In this document: positions 45,976 to 47,904 of the stretch, piece by piece
How the letters are laid out: the number at the start of each line of letters is the position of its first letter
Position numbering within the stretch: the stretch's first letter is position 1
NCBI GenBank assembly: GCA_002309015.1
Contig: DBWM01000058.1
Coordinates: 71,792 to 119,695 of the forward strand
Direction: 5' to 3'
Source: Myxococcales bacterium UBA1238
GTDB taxonomy: Bacteria > Myxococcota_A > Bradymonadia > UBA7976 > UBA1532
DNA: 47,904 nt
Notes under the pieces: generated by a model
Database searches by the model: none
What the model was told of the DNA's origin: nothing
Seen by the model: only the letters and a program-made list of their open reading frames with translations
Program-made: the position numbers and the translations under genes

Positions 45976-46545
45976 ATGAGATGTGATGTGATCTTGGCAG
46001 GGGTTGGCGGACAGGGCGTGCTCTCGATGGCCTACGCGATCGATCATGCGGCGATGGCGCGGGGTTACTTCATCAAACAGTCCGAATTGCACGGGATGTC
46101 GCAAAGAGGCGGTGCGGTCTCCACGCATTTGAGGCTCTCTGATGCGCCCATTGAGTCCGATCTCATCTGCAAAGGATCGGCCGATTTTGTGATCGCGATG
46201 GAACCGATGGAAGCCCTGCGATACACCGCCTTCTTAAAACCGAAGGGCCTCATCGTGACCAGCGCTGCACCGGTGAAAAACATCGATGACTACCCCCTGG
46301 AAGCTGTGATGGCGGCTTTAAAGGCGAGATCGGCCCATATCGTCGATGCGGATGCCCTTGCAAAGGAAGCCGGATCACAAAAATCCGCGAATCTGGTACT
46401 CCTTGGGGCGGCCATCAGATATCTGCCCTTCGATGCGGGTGACTTTGAGGCGCCGATAGCGTCGCTCTTTGCGCATAAAGGATCGGAGGCTGTCGCCCTC
46501 AATCTCAAAGCTTTCCATCTCGGCGTGGAAGGAACCCTGCGGTGA
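45976..46545 (+). CDS. iorB: Indolepyruvate:ferredoxin oxidoreductase beta subunit
   Basis: Gamma-type 2-oxoacid oxidoreductase subunit, partner of IorA. Start at 45976 (MRCDVILAGVGGQGVLSMAY) with AGGAGG 5-6 bases upstream. Motifs: GVGGQGVLSMAYAI, IKQSELHGMSQRGGAVSTHL, and the segment VIAMEPMEALRYTAFLKPKG. Length 189 aa is normal. Its stop overlaps the GTG start of the next gene. Confidence 0.92.
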   Translation: MRCDVILAGVGGQGVLSMAYAIDHAAMARGYFIKQSELHGMSQRGGAVSTHLRLSDAPIESDLICKGSADFVIAMEPMEALRYTAFLKPKGLIVTSAAPVKNIDDYPLEAVMAALKARSAHIVDADALAKEAGSQKSANLVLLGAAIRYLPFDAGDFEAPIASLFAHKGSEAVALNLKAFHLGVEGTLR

Positions 46546-47690
46546 TATATCTTGATCATCAGGCAACGACCCCCTGTGATGCGCGGGTGGTCGAAGCGAT
46601 GGCGCCCTATTGGTCGACTCAGTTTGGAAATGCGGCGAGCCGTCATCATGCGATGGGCAGGGAAGCCCTGAATGCGGTGGAAGAGGCCCGCGATCAGATT
46701 GGAAGCCTGATCGGTGCCAGTGGGGACGAGATCTGCTTTACGAGCGGCGCTACCGAAGCCGACAACCTCGCTTTAAAAGGGGCGGCCTTTGCCTTGCGCA
46801 AACAGGGTCGCCATATCGTGAGCCAGCGGACGGAGCATAAAGCGGTCCTCGATACGCTGGCTTACCTGGAAGGCTGCGGCTTTGAGGTGACTTACCTCGA
46901 CGTCGATGCGGAAGGGCTCATCTCTCCAAAAGACTTCGAGGCGGCGATCCACAAGGAGACGATCCTCGCATCGGTGATGGCGGCCAACAATGAAATCGGC
47001 ACAATCAATCCAATTGGGGAACTTGCGACATTCGCACATGGGCATGGTGCACTCTTTCATACCGATGCAGTGCAGGCGATTGGGCACATACCGGTAGACG
47101 TGCGGGCGTCGGGCGTTGATTTTCTTTCTGCAAGCGCACATAAATTCAATGGTCCAAAGGGAATTGGATTCCTCTTCATTCGCAAGGGATTGAAACTCGA
47201 TTCCTTGCTTGATGGCGGGCAACAGGAAAGGGGATTTCGTGCAGGTACGGAAAATGTCGCGTCCATTGTCGGCATGGCGACGGCACTTAAAAGCAACTGC
47301 GAATGCATGGATAAAAACATTGCGCATCTTAATAAGCTTACCTCTTTGTTGCGCGATGGTATTGGGAAATTTTTCAAGGGGGTTGTATATCCAGGTGTAG
47401 GAGAGGCCCCCCAATTGCCAGGTTTCACATGTGTGTCTTTCCCCACATGTTCTGCCGAGGGGCTTTTGCATATGCTCGACCTAAAGGGTATCGCTGTCTC
47501 AGCTGGTGCGGCATGTGATTCCAAGAATACGCAAATTTCGCATGTGCTCAAGGCGATTAATGCGGGAAAAGATGTGGCTCGTTCCACGATTCGCATCTCG
47601 CTCGGCATTGAAAACACCTCTGATGATGTGGCTACGATTCTTGCTGCATTGAGGGCGATAGTGTGCGCTACGGAGAAGTTGAGGGGATGA
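46542..47690 (+). CDS. Cysteine desulfurase (NifS/IscS-like, class V aminotransferase)
   Basis: PLP enzyme that mobilises sulfur from cysteine for Fe-S cluster or thio-cofactor synthesis. Starts at GTG 46542 (MIYLDHQATTPCDARVVEAM), overlapping the iorB stop, so it is translationally coupled to the 2-oxoacid oxidoreductase. Motifs: TSGATEADNLALKG, TEHKAVLD, ANNEIGTINPI, HTDAVQA, the PLP-lysine motif SASAHKFNGPKGIGFL, and the catalytic-Cys loop GIAVSAGAACDSKNTQISHVL. Length 382 aa is normal. From about 46990 onward the DNA is visibly richer in A+T than the first part of the gene, a possible recombination junction. nifS and iscS cannot be told apart. Confidence 0.92.
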   Translation: MIYLDHQATTPCDARVVEAMAPYWSTQFGNAASRHHAMGREALNAVEEARDQIGSLIGASGDEICFTSGATEADNLALKGAAFALRKQGRHIVSQRTEHKAVLDTLAYLEGCGFEVTYLDVDAEGLISPKDFEAAIHKETILASVMAANNEIGTINPIGELATFAHGHGALFHTDAVQAIGHIPVDVRASGVDFLSASAHKFNGPKGIGFLFIRKGLKLDSLLDGGQQERGFRAGTENVASIVGMATALKSNCECMDKNIAHLNKLTSLLRDGIGKFFKGVVYPGVGEAPQLPGFTCVSFPTCSAEGLLHMLDLKGIAVSAGAACDSKNTQISHVLKAINAGKDVARSTIRISLGIENTSDDVATILAALRAIVCATEKLRG

Positions 47691-47818
47691 TGATGGAAGT
47701 GATACATGTAACAACCGACTACAAGTATAGAAGGGTGCGGATTCCTGCGGAGGACGCGCAGTCTTTTGACAAGGCGGTAAGGCCTGTAGTCTTTCATGCA
47801 AGCAACTCAAGACAATAG
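47687..47818 (+). CDS. Small ORF overlapping the cysteine desulfurase stop
   Basis: Encodes about 43 aa (MMMEVIHVTTDYKYRRVRIP, ending FHASNSRQ). It starts at an ATG overlapping the TGA of the preceding gene and has GAGGGG just upstream, so translational coupling is plausible. Mixed beta-like, charged sequence; no family recognised. The last 86 bases of the window hold nothing I can identify. Confidence 0.4.
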   Translation: MMMEVIHVTTDYKYRRVRIPAEDAQSFDKAVRPVVFHASNSRQ

Positions 47819-47904
47819 AGAACGAGTTGCTTTCGTTGCTATAACCTTAACGGTTTGGGTTCGTGTCTTTGCGTGGCTGCGGAAGGGCGGGGAGGCTTTT
47901 CGCG

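Overview
The window is a GC-rich bacterial chromosome segment from a Gram-negative (diderm) organism. It carries outer-membrane assembly genes (bamA, an ompH/skp-type chaperone), lipoprotein sorting genes (lolC/E, lolD), several predicted lipoproteins and beta-barrel-like proteins. The order lysS-lolC/E-lolD-bamA-ompH, the very large Cys-rich lipoprotein with lamin-tail domains, and an indolepyruvate:ferredoxin oxidoreductase suggest a deltaproteobacterial/Myxococcota-like lineage (perhaps Bradymonadia-like) with some anaerobic amino-acid metabolism. That placement is inference from gene content only. No rRNA, tRNA or CRISPR array was recognised.

Layout. 1-6.6 kb: a tight plus-strand envelope-biogenesis operon (lysS fragment, lolC/E, lolD, bamA, ompH) closed by a Rho-independent terminator. 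6.6-9.5 kb: minus-strand hypothetical gene, a hairpin-rich spacer, then rplM-rpsI-fxsA behind a leader with an attenuator-like hairpin. 9.6-13.8 kb: plus-strand pssA, a small DUF6918-like gene, and the overlapping pair tldD-tldE. 13.8-16.5 kb: two blocks of palindromic repeats around sfsA. 16.5-23.7 kb: minus-strand hypothetical gene, folD, and two overlapping large proteins that share glycosyltransferase-like and methyltransferase-like modules. 24-27.2 kb: a Cys-rich protein of unknown function, an AT-rich hairpin-rich spacer, and a divergent pair (secreted nuclease / TPR membrane protein) separated by a perfect 20-bp inverted repeat.

27.2-39.2 kb is the most unusual part. Nearly every intergenic gap is filled with a strictly 42-bp-periodic palindromic repeat. 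The genes between the arrays are accessory: a PD-(D/E)XK transposase/nuclease remnant flanked by perfect 35-bp direct repeats, a class II aldolase-like protein, a lipoprotein, an HD hydrolase, five tandem secreted paralogues of about 330 aa, and an aldehyde dehydrogenase. I found no 42-bp units outside this interval. Each of paralogues 2-5 has an array just 3' of its stop codon, so gene plus array seem to have duplicated together.

39.5-47.9 kb: a small beta-barrel-like outer-membrane protein with a good promoter, thiamine pyrophosphokinase, a 987-aa lamin-tail lipoprotein, and the operon iorA-iorB-cysteine desulfurase-small ORF. IorA lacks the usual C-terminal ferredoxin domain. The remaining long spacers (7.5, 13.9, 15.7 and 25 kb) each hold a different family of short hairpin elements, so locus-specific palindromic repeats appear to be a general property of this genome.
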